From NCBI GenBank assembly GCA_030765065.1, contig CM060988.1, positions 174,447,065-174,511,064 of the forward strand: DNA of 64,000 nt, given 5' to 3'. The notes beneath the pieces were generated by a model. It was not told the origin of the DNA. It saw only the letters and a list, made by a program, of their open reading frames with translations, and did not search any database. Every line of letters begins with the position of its first letter. Positions within the stretch are counted from its first letter, which is position 1. Origin of the DNA: Deroplatys truncata. Its lineage: Eukaryota > Arthropoda > Insecta > Mantodea > Mantidae. The translations under genes and the position numbers were made by a program. Of this stretch, positions 44,597 to 56,202 are shown piece by piece.

Positions 44597-45502
44597 TCTG
44601 ATGTATTACACTCACATGACTTTCTCTACTCTTTCACAAACTATTTATACAAACGCTTATTCTCCATTTACTTCACGTTAATCGAGATAAACATTTACAG
44701 AGTCTATCTTATTGCTAATTTTCTTGTAGATGTAAGGGGAATATATATTTACAAGGGAAATTTGGAAATACAGTAGCCTTTAAGCACATACATATCTCTT
44801 AATAGCTGGTTGCTATGTGCAGCACCATTGCCTTTCCCACAGATTAATACTCTTTGCATATACAAGACAAAAAAATTAATAACGAATTCCCATTTGAGAA
44901 AATAAGTATTGAAAAATTTAAGGGAATAACAAGTAATATCTCGAAAATGGTTCACTCAACATAACAAATGTATATGACATAAATTGTGTATTTTAACGCG
45001 ATCTACATTTTTGTGTAGTAAAATTTTGTCTATCTCTTATGGTTTACCAGTTATGGAAAAGTCGTTCACAATGAAGATGGAGACATTCCCAGGAAATTCA
45101 AGATATACATTTTATTTTTCATAAAAATATCTTAAACATATGATATTTTAATCAAAATCGTTAGAGCCATTTTTGAGAAAATTAAAATTTTCGAAAAATC
45201 TTCCATGTAAAGGGTAATCTGGGGTGGGGGGATTTTCTTGAAAACCTTCTTGTCGCATCCTTGGAAGATACTGAACCTAAATACCAAGGTTGGTGTTTAT
45301 CCGACTGTTCGTTTCTGAGTTATGCTGTTCACAGACAGACACACAGACACAGACACATACACACACACACACGGACATGTTTCCAAAAATGATTTTTTGG
45401 ATTCATGGGGCCTCAAAACATGTATTTTCGGTGAAATCTCGGTATCGAATTTTTGGGTGGAATACAATACTTCCCCTACTTACTATACGTAGTAGAGAAA
45501 GT
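44597..45502 (+). mobile_element. HLE copy 29, subfamily A2, longest copy (906 bp)
   Basis: It begins TCTGATGTATTACACTCACA, has the A2 insertion (ATATATTTACAAGGG ... CAGTAGCCTTTAAGC) at about 44740-44785, a CA tract near 45336-45376, and ends CTATACGTAGTAGAGAAAGT. Confidence 0.92.
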
Positions 45503-46268
45503 AACTAGCAACTATCTTCTTACCAGCACTGCGAATTCGTCGGATTTAGTAGTCTTAGGTTCTATTCGAAAGACCCTTTGAGCCGATATATTTTCAGGAT
45601 GATAACAATATAGCCAAGATTTATCGCCAGTAACGAACGATATTCCAAACTAAACTTGAAGTGCGCCTTGGAAATTTTCCAGAATTTTTCTGCACCAACC
45701 AATCCGTTGTTGCTTTTGATCGAAGAGTCAGTTTATGCGGAATCCATCGACAATAAAAGTATTCTCACGTCTGTTGATGTAAAATGTTTTGGATTTGACT
45801 CATACCAATACCCAATGTCGCCCGAATAAATTCATATGTTGTCCGTCGTACTTCTTCAAGCATTGTTCGAACAGCGGCAATATTTTCATTAGTAACAACA
45901 GTTCTTAGGCGTCGTTCACGAAATTCATCACTAAGAAACAACCGATCTCTTTTGAATTGGCTGTACCAATTATAAATTGTTGCCTTAGATGAGGCATCTT
46001 CACCAAATGCGCGATATTCCATTGTTTAGGCGTTAATGATGATATAAAATCGTAAATCATCAATGTGCTCTAGTCAAATTCATTTTTGGGTGAACATAAA
46101 ATCTTTAAATGATGATAATTAATAAACTATTACAGCAAATGGAACAAACTACGCTGCAAACAACTCGCAGAAAATTAGAAAGTAGCTATCAAATATAAAG
46201 AAATATAATTTATTTTTAGAAACTTGGCAATCTAAAAATGCTCAGCATGACCCTCGTATTTCCTAAAC

Positions 46269-47310
46269 TTTGAAGTTATATTGTTACGTTATTATCTTTT
46301 GCCCCACGTATGGAAGCCAATTTGAAGTTGATAGTGTCTTTAAATTTATTTGCACCACGCTTTGGGCGTCCATTTGAAGTAGTTTGTATTGAAGGAGTTG
46401 TACTATATTTCAACTGTTGGGGAGCTGAACTTGTATAGTAGTTGCAACCGCACGTATAGTAAACAGTTTCCGGTAGCCTTCGCCCCAAATGTACTTTCAG
46501 GTGGCCTTTGCCCCAAGTTTAAAAAAATATTAACTTTGTAATTAAACTGTTTCTTTAAATACTTAATATTTATGTTTGCCTCGTCTGCGTCAGTATTTAT
46601 TTTAGAGACATGGATATCTTGGCAGGGTTGTGATGCGACAGAATGTAGGCTTACACAGATTATAATTTTACTTCGCTCCTTTTATTAATGCTTGACACGA
46701 TTTAAATAACACTTCACTGATATAGAGAGAGCTGTGAGATTCTTTTATGAATTACTTGCACTTTTTTTAACACGTAAACTATTTTCGTCTCACACGAATA
46801 CGTATTATACTCCTCGAGGACGTGTCTCGCATCCGGTTACAAACACTGTCTGCAGGCAACTGAACTCTAAATTTGTAGAATTTTCTCCTTTTCAGTTACT
46901 GATTTGCTAATCCTACTCCAATAGAATACCTTCATTTGACTAAAGCTTTTTCTGGTTGTTGGTTGGCTATTTTATAAACTGTAACTAAAATTGCATTATT
47001 GCTTCCAAGAATCAGAAGTAGTATTGCTAAACTCTCAAACTCATTATTGCCTCAAGGTTACCTCATTGTTACCTCATTGTTAGCAACGTTTAACCTATTA
47101 TTCTCACAGCTCCTACATTATTAAATTACGTAATACATTCACATAACATTATTAAACATGGATACAATAATATAAACGTTTACAATGATTGTAATATACA
47201 CTTTTTATATATCGTTACATACACATATTGCTTTAAGGCGGGCTGTTATTGAATTTATATATTATATAATTAGACTGAAATCATTTAAGTGTTAAAAATA
47301 CTGCCTCAAA
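46269..47310 (-). mobile_element. R2 repeat copy c
   Basis: It starts TTTGAAGTTATATTG and ends ATACTGCCTCAAA. The inner module is bounded by GAGAGCTGTGAGA (about 46726) and TCTCACAGCTCC (about 47104). It immediately follows the mariner TIR at 46258. Confidence 0.8.
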
Positions 47311-47462
47311 CTTCTGTGAGTGGCCTGTTGAAGGCCTCTTCATTCGTAATGAATTTTGTATAACTGATAATAACAGGTGGACATATATTTACTATACAAA
47401 ACTTAAGTTCCCTGAAACAGACAATTTATGTAAAATAAATTTTTATATCTTTAACGATTTTT
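47311..47462 (-). mobile_element. HLE copy 30, interior fragment
   Basis: About 150 bp (TTCTGTGAGTGGCCTG through ATCTTTAACGA) between R2 copy c and copy 31. Confidence 0.55.
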
Positions 47463-48020
47463 ACTTACTCTACGACACACCTAAAGGGTAGACAAAGTAT
47501 TGTATATACAAAAATTCTATATCAATATTTCACAGGAAATACATGTTTGAGGTCCCCTGAAGTAACATACATTTTTAAAAAAAATCCCTTGAGAGTAACT
47601 CAAATACCTAATGTTGGATAAACACCAAATTTTGTACTAAGTTCAGTATCTTCCAAAGATTCGACATGAAGATTTTCTAGAATCCCCTACCCCTAATCAC
47701 CATTTACATGAAAAGATTTGCGTAGTTTTTGATTTTCTCAAAGTTGGCTCTGTACATTTTTATTAAAATACATGTTTAAGACATATGCATGACAAATGAA
47801 CTATATATCTTCAGTTTTCTGTGAATTAGTCAGTGAAGTTCTTTAGCTCAGAATGACTTTTTAATAATTTTGTATAACTTTAATTCCTCAGAGATGTTCG
47901 AACACTCAATACACAAAAATGTAGATATTAAAAACAGAGCTTATATAAAACAATTTTTTAGCATTGCTAATTTTTGAGATCTTCATTGTCATAGGTTTGA
48001 ATTTTCAATACCTTATCATA
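47463..48020 (-). mobile_element. HLE copy 31, degraded
   Basis: It begins ACTTACTCTACGACACACC. Many substitutions mark it as one of the oldest copies; the 5' end is lost. Confidence 0.65.
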
Positions 48021-48100
48021 CAGTTTTAAGTCTTAAGTCACCTCTCTCCAAGATCCCTCTTGTATCTACCTCTAAGGAAATTCATAATCGAAGTATTTTT

Positions 48101-48984
48101 ACTTTCTCTACTACGTATAGTAAGTAGGGGAAGTATTGTATTCCACCCAAAAATACGATACCGAGATTTCACCGGAAATACATGTTTTGAGACCCCCTGA
48201 ATCCAAAAAAAAGCATTTTTGGAAACATGTCCGTGTATGTGTTTGTGAACAGCATAACTCAGAAACGAACAGTCGGATAAACATCAAACTTGGTATTTAG
48301 GTTCAGTATCTTTCAAGGATGCGACGCAAAGGTTTTCAAGAAAATCCCCCACCCCAGAGTACCCTTTACATGGAAGACTTTTTGAAAATTTTAATTTTCT
48401 CAAAAATGGCTCTAACGATTTTGACTAAAATATCATATGTTTAAGATATTTGTATGACAAATAAAATGTATATCTTGATTTTCTGGGAATGTCTCCAAAA
48501 GTATTGTTCATTGTGAACGACTTTTGCATAACTCGTAAACCATAAGAGATAGACAAAATTTTACTACACAAAAAATGTAGATAGCGTTAAAATACACAAA
48601 TTATGTCATATACATTTTTTTGTTGAGTGAACCATTTTCGAGATATTGCTTGTTATTCCCTTAAAATTTTCAATACTTATTTTCTCAAATGGGAATTCGT
48701 TATTCATTTTTTTGTCTTGGATATGCAAAGAGTATTAATCTGTGGCAAAGGGAATGGTGCTGCACCTAGCAACCAGTTATTAAGAGATATGTATGTGCTT
48801 AAAGGCTACTGTATTTCCAAATTGCCCTTGTAAATATACATTCCTCTTACATCTACAAGAAAATTAGCAATAAGATAGAGTCTGCAAATGTTTATCTCGA
48901 TTAACATAAAGTAGATAGAGAATAAGCGTTTGTATAAATAGTTTGTACAAGAGTAGAGAAAGTCATGTGAGTGTAACACATCAG
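48101..48984 (-). mobile_element. HLE copy 32, subfamily A2, full length (884 bp)
   Basis: Complete ends: ACTTTCTCTACTACGTATAG at 48101 and AGTGTAACACATCAGA to 48984. The A2 block is at about 48790-48840. Confidence 0.92.
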
Positions 48985-49029
48985 ATTTTTATAAATATTT
49001 ATCTTGATTAATATTAATAGATAGAAAAC

Positions 49030-49861
49030 AATGTATTACATTCAAATGACTTTCTCCATCTTCTATCACTTATCAGTGGGTATACAAATTATTGTTACGA
49101 AATCTTATTTTACTATCTACTTCCTTTTAATCAAGATAAACCTTTCGTAAATAGCTACATTACAATGGAGTAGCGATAGTCAAATATTTAACAACTAGAC
49201 GCTATATGCTGGCCTTAAAATTCCATACTGTTTCTATGTCAACGCGAGAAACAACTGAAAATCGATGGAACTTTGAAAGAATGACAAATATTGAACAATT
49301 CGAACCATTAATAACGGATATCTCGGAAATGCTTAATGTTACAAAAACGTTATTTTAAATAAACTGTGCGTTTAAAAGAGATCTATAATTTTGTGTAGTG
49401 CGTTTCCCTCTATCCTTTAACTTTTACCAGTTATACAAGATTATACAAAATTCCTTCCAAGTGAAGAGAACTTCACGGGCTATTCCCATAAAATTCAAGA
49501 TGTACATACATTTTATTTTTCATGTGAATTTCTTTAATGTGTGGTATTTTAATCAAAATCGCTAGAGGTTTTTTTATATAAAAACAAAAGTTTCAAAAAT
49601 GTTCCATTTAAAGGGTAGTTGAGGGGAGGATTATTTTGAAAATTTTCATTTCGCATATTTTGGAAGTACTGAACCTAAATACCAAGTTTGGTATTTATCA
49701 GACATTTCGTTTTTAGTTATCTGTACACAAAAACACACAGCTTTTTCTAAATGTTTTTATTCAGATGGCCTCAAAACATGTATTTCCGGTGAAATCTCGG
49801 TATTGAGTTTTTGAGTGGAATGAAATACTTTTTCTGCCTACTGTGTACGTGGCAGAGAAAC
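49030..49861 (+). mobile_element. HLE copy 33, subfamily B
   Basis: It opens near ATGTATTACATTCAAATGAC and ends GTGTACGTGGCAGAGAAACT. Confidence 0.75.
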
Positions 49862-50084
49862 TAATAAACCTTTGTAACAGTTTGTAGAAGCTATTGCTTC
49901 TTTATGACTTTCAGAACGTACTACTTTTCCGGTGGAGTATTGAAAATGTTTTGATTGTCACACGTCATCTCACTTTCGACAAATAACGAACGACGTTTTT
50001 ATTTTGAAGGATCTCTTGTTTTACAAGCCTTTAGAAGACTTTCCACTTTGTCTCAGCCTTGCTTATACAATGAACATAGTTATC

Positions 50085-50706
50085 ACTTTGTCTATTACGT
50101 ACAGAAACAGGGGAAACACTGTATTCCAGCCAAATATTTGACGTCGAGATATTACCATAAATATAATTTTTGAGATTCCTGAACGCAAAATAGCACACTT
50201 AGAAGAAATTTCCTTTCAGCGTGTGTGCGTCTATGAACAGCATAACTCAAACACGAAAACTCGAATAAATACCAAACTGTAATTTATGTTTCAGTATTCA
50301 CCAAAGATTCACGAAGTTTTTGAAGAAAATCCCCCACCCCAACTACCTGTTATATGGAACATTTTTCGAAATTTCTTATTTTCTCAAAAATAGCTAACAA
50401 TTTTGATTAAAATACTATGTATTAAATATATTTACATGACACATAAAATGTATATCTTTAATTTTTTGGGAATAGCTTGTTATTAATAACTCGAATTGTT
50501 CAATACTTGTCATTATTTTAAAGTCCTATCAACATTCAGTTGTTTCTCGCGATGTCGTGGAAACAGTACGGAATTTTAAGGCCAGTGTATAGCGTCCAGT
50601 TCTTAAACATTTGACTATCGCTGTTCTCTTTGTATCTTTAACGAAATGTGTAATGTAGCTATTTCTACAAAGGTTTTTCTGGATTAAAATGTAGCAGACA
50701 GAAAAA
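50085..50706 (-). mobile_element. HLE copy 34, subfamily B, 5' end replaced
   Basis: It starts ACTTTGTCTATTACGTACAG and runs to ATGTAGCAGACAGAAAAAAA, where copy 35 begins. Confidence 0.75.
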
Positions 50707-50709
50707 AAT

Positions 50710-51548
50710 TCTGATGTGTTACACTCACATGACTTTCTCTACTCTTGTACAAACTATTATACAAACTCTTATTCTCCATCTATTTCATATCAATCGAGAT
50801 AAACACTTGCAGAAACGATCTTTTGACATGACAAGAGAATTACGTTTTACACATAGCGACCAGTTCTAAAATATTTGACTATTGCTTAAGGCCTACTATG
50901 TTCCCCTTGTTTTGTATTTGCAAGGGCAATATAGAAATACAGTAGCCTTTAAGCATATACATATCTCTTAATAGCTGGTTGCTAGGTGTAGCACCATTCC
51001 CTTTCCCACAGATTAATACTCTTTGCATATCCAAGACAAAAAAAATGAATAACGAATTCCCATTTGGGAAAATAGGTATTGAAAAATTTAAGGGAATAAC
51101 AAGCAATATCTCGAAAATCGTTCACTCAACAAAAAAATGTATATGACATAAATTATGTATTTTAACGCGATCTACATTTCTTGTGCAGCAAAATTTTGTC
51201 AATCTCTTATGGTTTACCAGTTATGCAAAAGTCGTTCACAATGAAGAATGCTTTTGGAGACATTCCCAGAAAATTCAAGATATACATTTTATTTGTCATG
51301 AAAATATCTTAAACATATGATATTTTAATCAAAATCGTTAGAGCCATTTTTGAGAAAATTAAAATTTTCGAAAAATGTTCCATGTAAGGGGTATTCTGGG
51401 GTGGGGGATTTTCTTGAAAACCTTCGTGTCACATCTCTGGAAGATACTGAACGTAAATACCAAGTTTGGTGTTTATCCGACTGTTCGTTTCTGAGTTATG
51501 CTGTTCACAGGCACACACACACAGACAGACACACACGGATGTGTTTCC
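50710..51548 (+). mobile_element. HLE copy 35, fold-back variant, 3' terminus missing
   Basis: It opens TCTGATGTGTTACACTCACA. An inverted internal segment (about 50825-50905, TTTGACTATTGCTTAAGGCC) precedes the plus-orientation body, as in copy 24. It ends within GGATGTGTTTCCAA. Confidence 0.85.
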
Positions 51549-51610
51549 AATGTCATATCTGGGATTTGAACCACGGATCTTCTGGTTTCTGTCAGTTGTT
51601 CAATGTTTAA
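51549..51610 (-). repeat. tRNA-derived SINE fragment (S2), box-B part
   Basis: The minus strand has AAGATCCGTGGTTCAAATCC, matching the S2 tRNA-like head. The rest is absent. Confidence 0.5.
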
Positions 51611-51729
51611 TTAATTGTTCTTTCAATAATTGTAAACCGTCAATAGGGGTAAATCATCTAAAACTGAATTTGGAATCTCCTTGTGGTTTACAGGAAAACT
51701 ACTCAGTTGGTAGTTTGATGTCCTGTAGA

Positions 51730-51870
51730 CATGCAATGGTAGCTCAGTTGGTTCGAGCAACCGGACGGAAACCGGTAGATCCGTAGTTCAAATCTCGGTT
51801 ATGGCATTGACTTTTTCAGTCTGATTCTACCTTTCCACCCTTGTCCCATACATGGCTTGGTTGAAATAAC
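51730..51870 (+). repeat. tRNA-derived SINE S2, copy 1
   Basis: Head with box A (GGTAGCTCAGTTGGTTCGAG) and box B (TAGTTCAAATC), then the body CAGTCTGATTCTACCTTTCC. The body is what identifies it as a SINE shared with 62040-62185. Confidence 0.65.
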
Positions 51871-51887
51871 GGTTAATTGCCACTTAG

Positions 51888-51957
51888 AAAGAATAGTTTG
51901 TATATCCACTAATAAACCATTTAGGGGTAGAGAAAGCCATGTGAATGTAACACATCA
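51888..51957 (-). mobile_element. HLE copy 36, 5'-terminal fragment
   Basis: TAATAAACCATTTAGGGGTA through AATGTAACACATCACA, subfamily B. Confidence 0.7.
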
Positions 51958-51966
51958 CATTTTATT

Positions 51967-52557
51967 ACTTTCTCTACTACGTATAGTAAGTAAGAGAAGT
52001 AGTGTATATTCCACCCAAAATTCCATATTAAAATTTCACGAAATACGTTTTAAGGACCCCTGAATCAAAAAAAGAGAAGACATTCTTAGAAAAGACCGAG
52101 TGTGTGTCTGTGTGTATGTGAACAGCACAATTCAAAAGTCGGTATAACACCAAAGTTGGTATTTAATTTCAGTACCTTCAAAGATGCGACAGGAAGACTT
52201 TCAACGAAATCCCTTCATCCCTAGCTACCCTTATATGGAATTTTTTTTTATTTTCTTAAAATTGAACTCTTTAACGATTTTGAATAAACTACCTATATTA
52301 AACATATTTACATGAGAAATAAAATGAATATCTGAATTTTCTGGGAATAGTCTATGAAGTCATTTTCATTCGAAAGGAATCTTGTATAACGTTGGATAAC
52401 TAGTAAAGGTTAAGGAATAGACGAAAACGCACTACAAAAAAATGCAGATCGTTTTATAAAACACAATTTATTTCAAATATTTTTGTAGCATACGTCATTT
52501 CTAATATATCCGTTACTAATTGTTGAAACTGTTCGTTACTTGGTCATTCTTTAAAAT
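51967..52557 (-). mobile_element. HLE copy 37, left arm of an inverted pair
   Basis: It begins ACTTTCTCTACTACGTATAG and runs to TGGTCATTCTTTAAAATT, where copy 38 starts in opposite orientation. Confidence 0.78.
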
Positions 52558-53158
52558 TAAAATTCCATACTGTTCCCATGAAATCGCGAGAAACATCTGA
52601 ATGTAAAGAGAATGACCAAGAAATGAACAATTGAAACATTTAAACGGATACCTCAGAAATGGCTTATGCCACAGAAAAACTTATTTGAAATAAATTGTGT
52701 GTTTGAGACATCTACATTTTTTGTGCACTACGTTTTCGTCTATCGCTTAATGTGTACTAGTTATACAATATTGTACAAAATTGCTTCCTAGGGAAGAGGA
52801 TGTAAAAGCTATTCTCAAAAGGTTCAAGTCATAAATGTTATTTTTCATGTAAATATATTTAATATATGGCATTTTAAACAAATTTATTAGTCATTTTTTA
52901 GAAAATAAAAAATTGGAAAAATGTTCATAGCAAAGTATAGAAGGTACTAAACCTGAATACGAAATTTGGTGTTTATCGGACTTTTAGTTTTTAAGTTATG
53001 CTGTTCACAGTTACAGACACAACACGGATCTTTTTCTAAAAATGCTTTTCCTGGATTCAGGAGGCCTCAAAACGTGAATTTTCGTGAAATCTCGGTGTCG
53101 AATTTTTGGGTGGAATGCCATACGTTCTCTACATACTATGTACTTCATAGGGAGAGTA
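52558..53158 (+). mobile_element. HLE copy 38, right arm of an inverted pair
   Basis: It begins AAAATTCCATACTGTTCCCA without a 5' terminus and ends TTCATAGGGAGAGT. Confidence 0.78.
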
Positions 53159-53337
53159 AAAAGCTATTCACCTTGTGCTTGTGTGTGTATGTGTGTGTGT
53201 GTCAGTGGATTGTATATGGTAGAAAAGAGGATTAAACCAAAGTTAAGTTTATTATGTGTATTATATTCATTCATCTAATATAATTTACGTGATGTAATTA
53301 GACAAGAAATAAATTAAATTGAATTGAATGTACTTAC

Positions 53338-53349
53338 AGCAGACCTCAT
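53338..53349 (-). CDS. Gene 2 exon 1 (MRSA)
   Basis: ATG AGG TCT GCT at 53349-53338, followed by the donor GTAAGT. It is identical in length, phase and product to gene 1 exon 1. Pairing with exon 2 across 11.4 kb is inferred from this identity, since no other MRSA-type exon with a TATA box lies nearer to 41937. Confidence 0.78.
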
Positions 53350-53395
53350 TGTACTAGTGTTGTGTTCAGTATGTCCAAATGACACAATTTGGATG

Positions 53396-53403
53396 TTTAT
53401 ATA
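53396..53403 (-). promoter_or_regulatory. TATA box of gene 2
   Basis: TATATAAA on the minus strand, 54 bp upstream of the ATG. Upstream sequence (ACAGAAATTTCATCATCTGT then TTCCGTCAACGCC) aligns with gene 1 (ACAGCACTTTCATCTTCCGT then TTCCGCCACTACG). Confidence 0.75.
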
Positions 53404-53761
53404 CATAACAGAAATTTCATCATCTGTTTCCGTCAACGCCCCTCCCAAAACTTGAGAAAGCGTTGGGCGAAAGTCTATCCCCTCTACCCGTGCTCTTGAA
53501 GTTATGGTATCCACGCGACAATGTTTGATATTTGTACCGGAAAAGATTCGAGCAGCAACAAAATAAATCACTTGCCATATGATCTATGATAGATGCTAAT
53601 TATTGCGTGGGGGCTTGAAAATTTGCAAGAATTTGACGTGGCAGAATTAGTAGTTATATCAAGTGATTAACATAATTGAATATACAATATGAAACGTATA
53701 TGACAGTTTATACCCTGTAACCACTTAGTACGCCATATAATGTTGAAGTGAAATTCAAGAG

Positions 53762-53764
<3 letters not shown>

Positions 53765-53807
<43 letters not shown>
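53765..53807. repeat. (TA)n microsatellite
   Basis: About 21 uninterrupted TA units upstream of gene 2. Confidence 0.9.
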
Positions 53808-53808
<1 letters not shown>

Positions 53809-53844
53809 GGCTGTACCTACTCTTAATTTTGTTAATGTAATAAT

Positions 53845-53925
53845 ACAGTAAAACCTCTCTAACCTGGTCACCTATGGCTCAATAAAAAGTTGTGTCCAAT
53901 ATAACGGGGTGTCCAATGAAGAAGG
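53845..53925 (+). mobile_element. Possible pogo/Tigger-type terminal fragment
   Basis: TA followed by CAGTAAAACCTCTCTAACCT and GGTGTCCAAT-type repeats resembles the CAGTARAACCTC ends of pogo-like elements. No transposase or opposite end is visible. Confidence 0.4.
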
Positions 53926-54009
53926 GGATAATTTTTTGTTTTTCATTCACTGGAAAAGGAATGAGTATAGGCTACATAATACCAAGTAACTGTTGTATCA
54001 AATAAAAAA

Positions 54010-54192
54010 TCTGATGTGACACATTCACACGACTTTCTTTACCCTCTACCTTTATTAGTGGATAGACAAACTGTTCTTACTAAAGCCTATTTTTCGATTT
54101 ACTACTTTGATCCAAATAAACCTTTGAAAAAATAGCTATATTACACATTTTGTTTTAAATAGAAAGAGAACAGCGATAGCCAAATGTTTCAA
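54010..54192 (+). mobile_element. HLE copy 39, 5' fragment, subfamily B
   Basis: TCTGATGTGACACATTCACAC through AGCGATAGCCAAATGTTT. Confidence 0.75.
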
Positions 54193-54301
54193 ACAATATT
54201 ATATAACATTTAATCGCATCATTGCCTAGTGTAAGGCAAAACATGCTTCACTGAAAATGTCTGCTAGCGAATCAGCAATACATTTGCCATGTCGCTTTTT
54301 T

Positions 54302-55124
54302 ATTTTCTCTACTGCGTATAGTAAGTAGGGGAAGTATTGTATTCCACCCAAAAATTCGATACCGAGATTTCACTGGAAATACATGTTTTGAGACCCCCTG
54401 AATCCAAAAAAAGCATTTTTGGAAACACGTCCGTGTGTCTGTCTGTGAACAGCATAACTCAGAAACGAACAGTCGGATAAACACCAAACTTGGCATTTAG
54501 GTTCAGTATCTTCCAGAGATGCGACACGAAGGTTTTCAAGAAAATCCCCCCATCCCAGATTACCCTTTACATGGAACATTTTTTGAAAATTTTAATTTTC
54601 TCAAAAATGGCTCTAACGAGTTTGATTAAAATATCGTATGTTTAAGATATTTTTATGACAAATGAAATGTATATCTCGAATTTTCTGGGAATGTCTCCAA
54701 AAGTATTCTTCATTGTGGCGACTTTTGCATAACTGGTAAACCATAAGAGATAGATAAAATTTTACTACACAAAAAATGTAGATCGCGTTAAAATACACAA
54801 TTTATGTCATATTCATTGTTTTTGTTGAGTGAACCATTTTCGAGATATTGCTTATTATTCCCTTAAATTCTCCAATACTAGATTTTCTCAAATTTGTTAT
54901 TCATTTTTTTTGTCCTCATAATGCAAAGAGAATGGAATGCTCCACATAGCAACCAGATCTTAAAATATTTGACTATCGCTTAAAGCCTACTAATTCCCGT
55001 TGCATCTACAAGAAAATTAGCAATAAGATTAACATCACGATTAACATGAAGCATATGGAGAATAAGCGTTTATAGAAATAGTTTGTACAAGAGTAGAGAA
55101 AGTCATGTGAGTGTAACCCATCAG
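54302..55124 (-). mobile_element. HLE copy 40, subfamily A, full length (823 bp)
   Basis: It starts ATTTTCTCTACTGCGTATAG (one base decayed) and ends AGTGTAACCCATCAGA. The body is close to copies 21 and 32. Confidence 0.9.
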
Positions 55125-55284
55125 ATTTTTAACGTGAATTCTCTTGTTTCAAGAACCACGCTCCAAACGTGATATCTGTTGGTTTCAGGAATCAGTATAA
55201 TATTATTGATATTTTACCTACGGCCTTCGTTTCACAAACATTCCTACTCGCAAAATAAAACACTACTTTTAACCCTTGTATCAT

Positions 55285-56034
55285 AATCTACCATTTTCTA
55301 TCTACTTCATTTTAATCGAGATAAACCTTTGCGGAAATAGCTTAGCTACATCACACATTTCGTTATAGATACAAAGAGAACAGCGATAGTCAAATGTTTA
55401 ACAACTGGACGCTATATGCTGGCCTTAAAATTCCATACTGTTTCCATGACATCACGAGAAACAACTGAAAATCGATAGGACTTGAAAAGAATGACAAAGT
55501 ATTGAACAAATCAAAAAATTAATAACGGATATCTCGGAAAGGGTTGATGCCACAAAAAATTGTCTCAATTAGACTGTGTATTTTAAAGAGATTTTTATTT
55601 TTTGTAGATCTACGTTTTCAAAGTTTACTAGTTATACAAGGTTATACAGAATTCCTTCCGAATGAAGAGAATTTCAAAGGTTGTTGTGATGTAAATATCT
55701 TTAATATATGTATTTTAATTACAATCCTCAGAGTCATTTTTGATAAAATAAAAAATTTCGAAAAATTTTCCATGTAAATGGTAATTTAGGGTGAGGGATT
55801 TTCTTGTAAATCTTCGTTTTGCAACTTTGGAAGATATTGAATTTAAATACGAAATTTGGCATGTATCCGACTTTTCATTTTTGAGCTATCCTTTTCACAC
55901 ACACACAGACATGGAGAGCTTTTTCTAGAAATGCTTTTTGTGTTCATGGGACCTCAAAACATGTATTTCCGGTGAAATTTCGGTACCGAATTTTTGTATG
56001 GAATGCAATACCTTGTACGCAGTAGAGAAAGTAA
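55285..56034 (+). mobile_element. HLE copy 41, subfamily B, 5' end missing
   Basis: It begins ATAATCTACCATTTTCTATC and ends TACGCAGTAGAGAAAGT. Confidence 0.78.
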
Positions 56035-56035
56035 A

Positions 56036-56165
56036 GCCTTTGTCCATCTCTATGACTTACCAGTTGTATAAAATAATAGAATATTCTTTCCGAATGTAGA
56101 GGACTTAACAAGCTATTTCCAGAAATTTCAGGGTATAGTATTTTATTTGTGAAGCAAATATCATA
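56036..56165 (+). mobile_element. HLE copy 42, interior fragment
   Basis: CCTTTGTCCATCTCTATGAC through TTTTATTTGTGAAGCAAATA. Confidence 0.6.
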
Positions 56166-56202
56166 TTTTTATTTAGGAATTATCTACCATACAACTGTTC
56201 TC

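Larger units (their letters stand above)
43896..46258 (-). pseudogene. Mariner transposase, split by HLE copies 28-29
   Basis: The right TIR, TACGAGGGTCATGCTGAGCA on the minus strand, ends with the TA at 46258. Transposase coding starts about 46022: MEYRAFGEDASSKATIYNWY and SQFKRDRLFLSDEF, then NENIAAVRTMLEEVRRTTYE and GIGMSQIQNILHQQT (HTH and linker). Past a frameshift, degraded FDQKQQRIGWCRK and FVTGDKSWLYCYHPE (first catalytic Asp) follow to 45503. Left of the HLE insert, 44277-43896 gives EKCPKGKIMLYHDNASLHTA (second catalytic Asp) and a decayed tail. It belongs to the same family as 58928-60090. Confidence 0.75.
41938..53337 (-). other. Intron of gene 2 (11,400 bp)
   Basis: Donor GTAAGT at 53337-53332, acceptor TTTCTCTTGCAG ending at 41938, phase 0. 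It contains HLE copies 26-38, R2 copy c, a mariner remnant and SINE pieces, which account for most of its excess over the 2.3-kb intron of gene 1. Confidence 0.75.
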
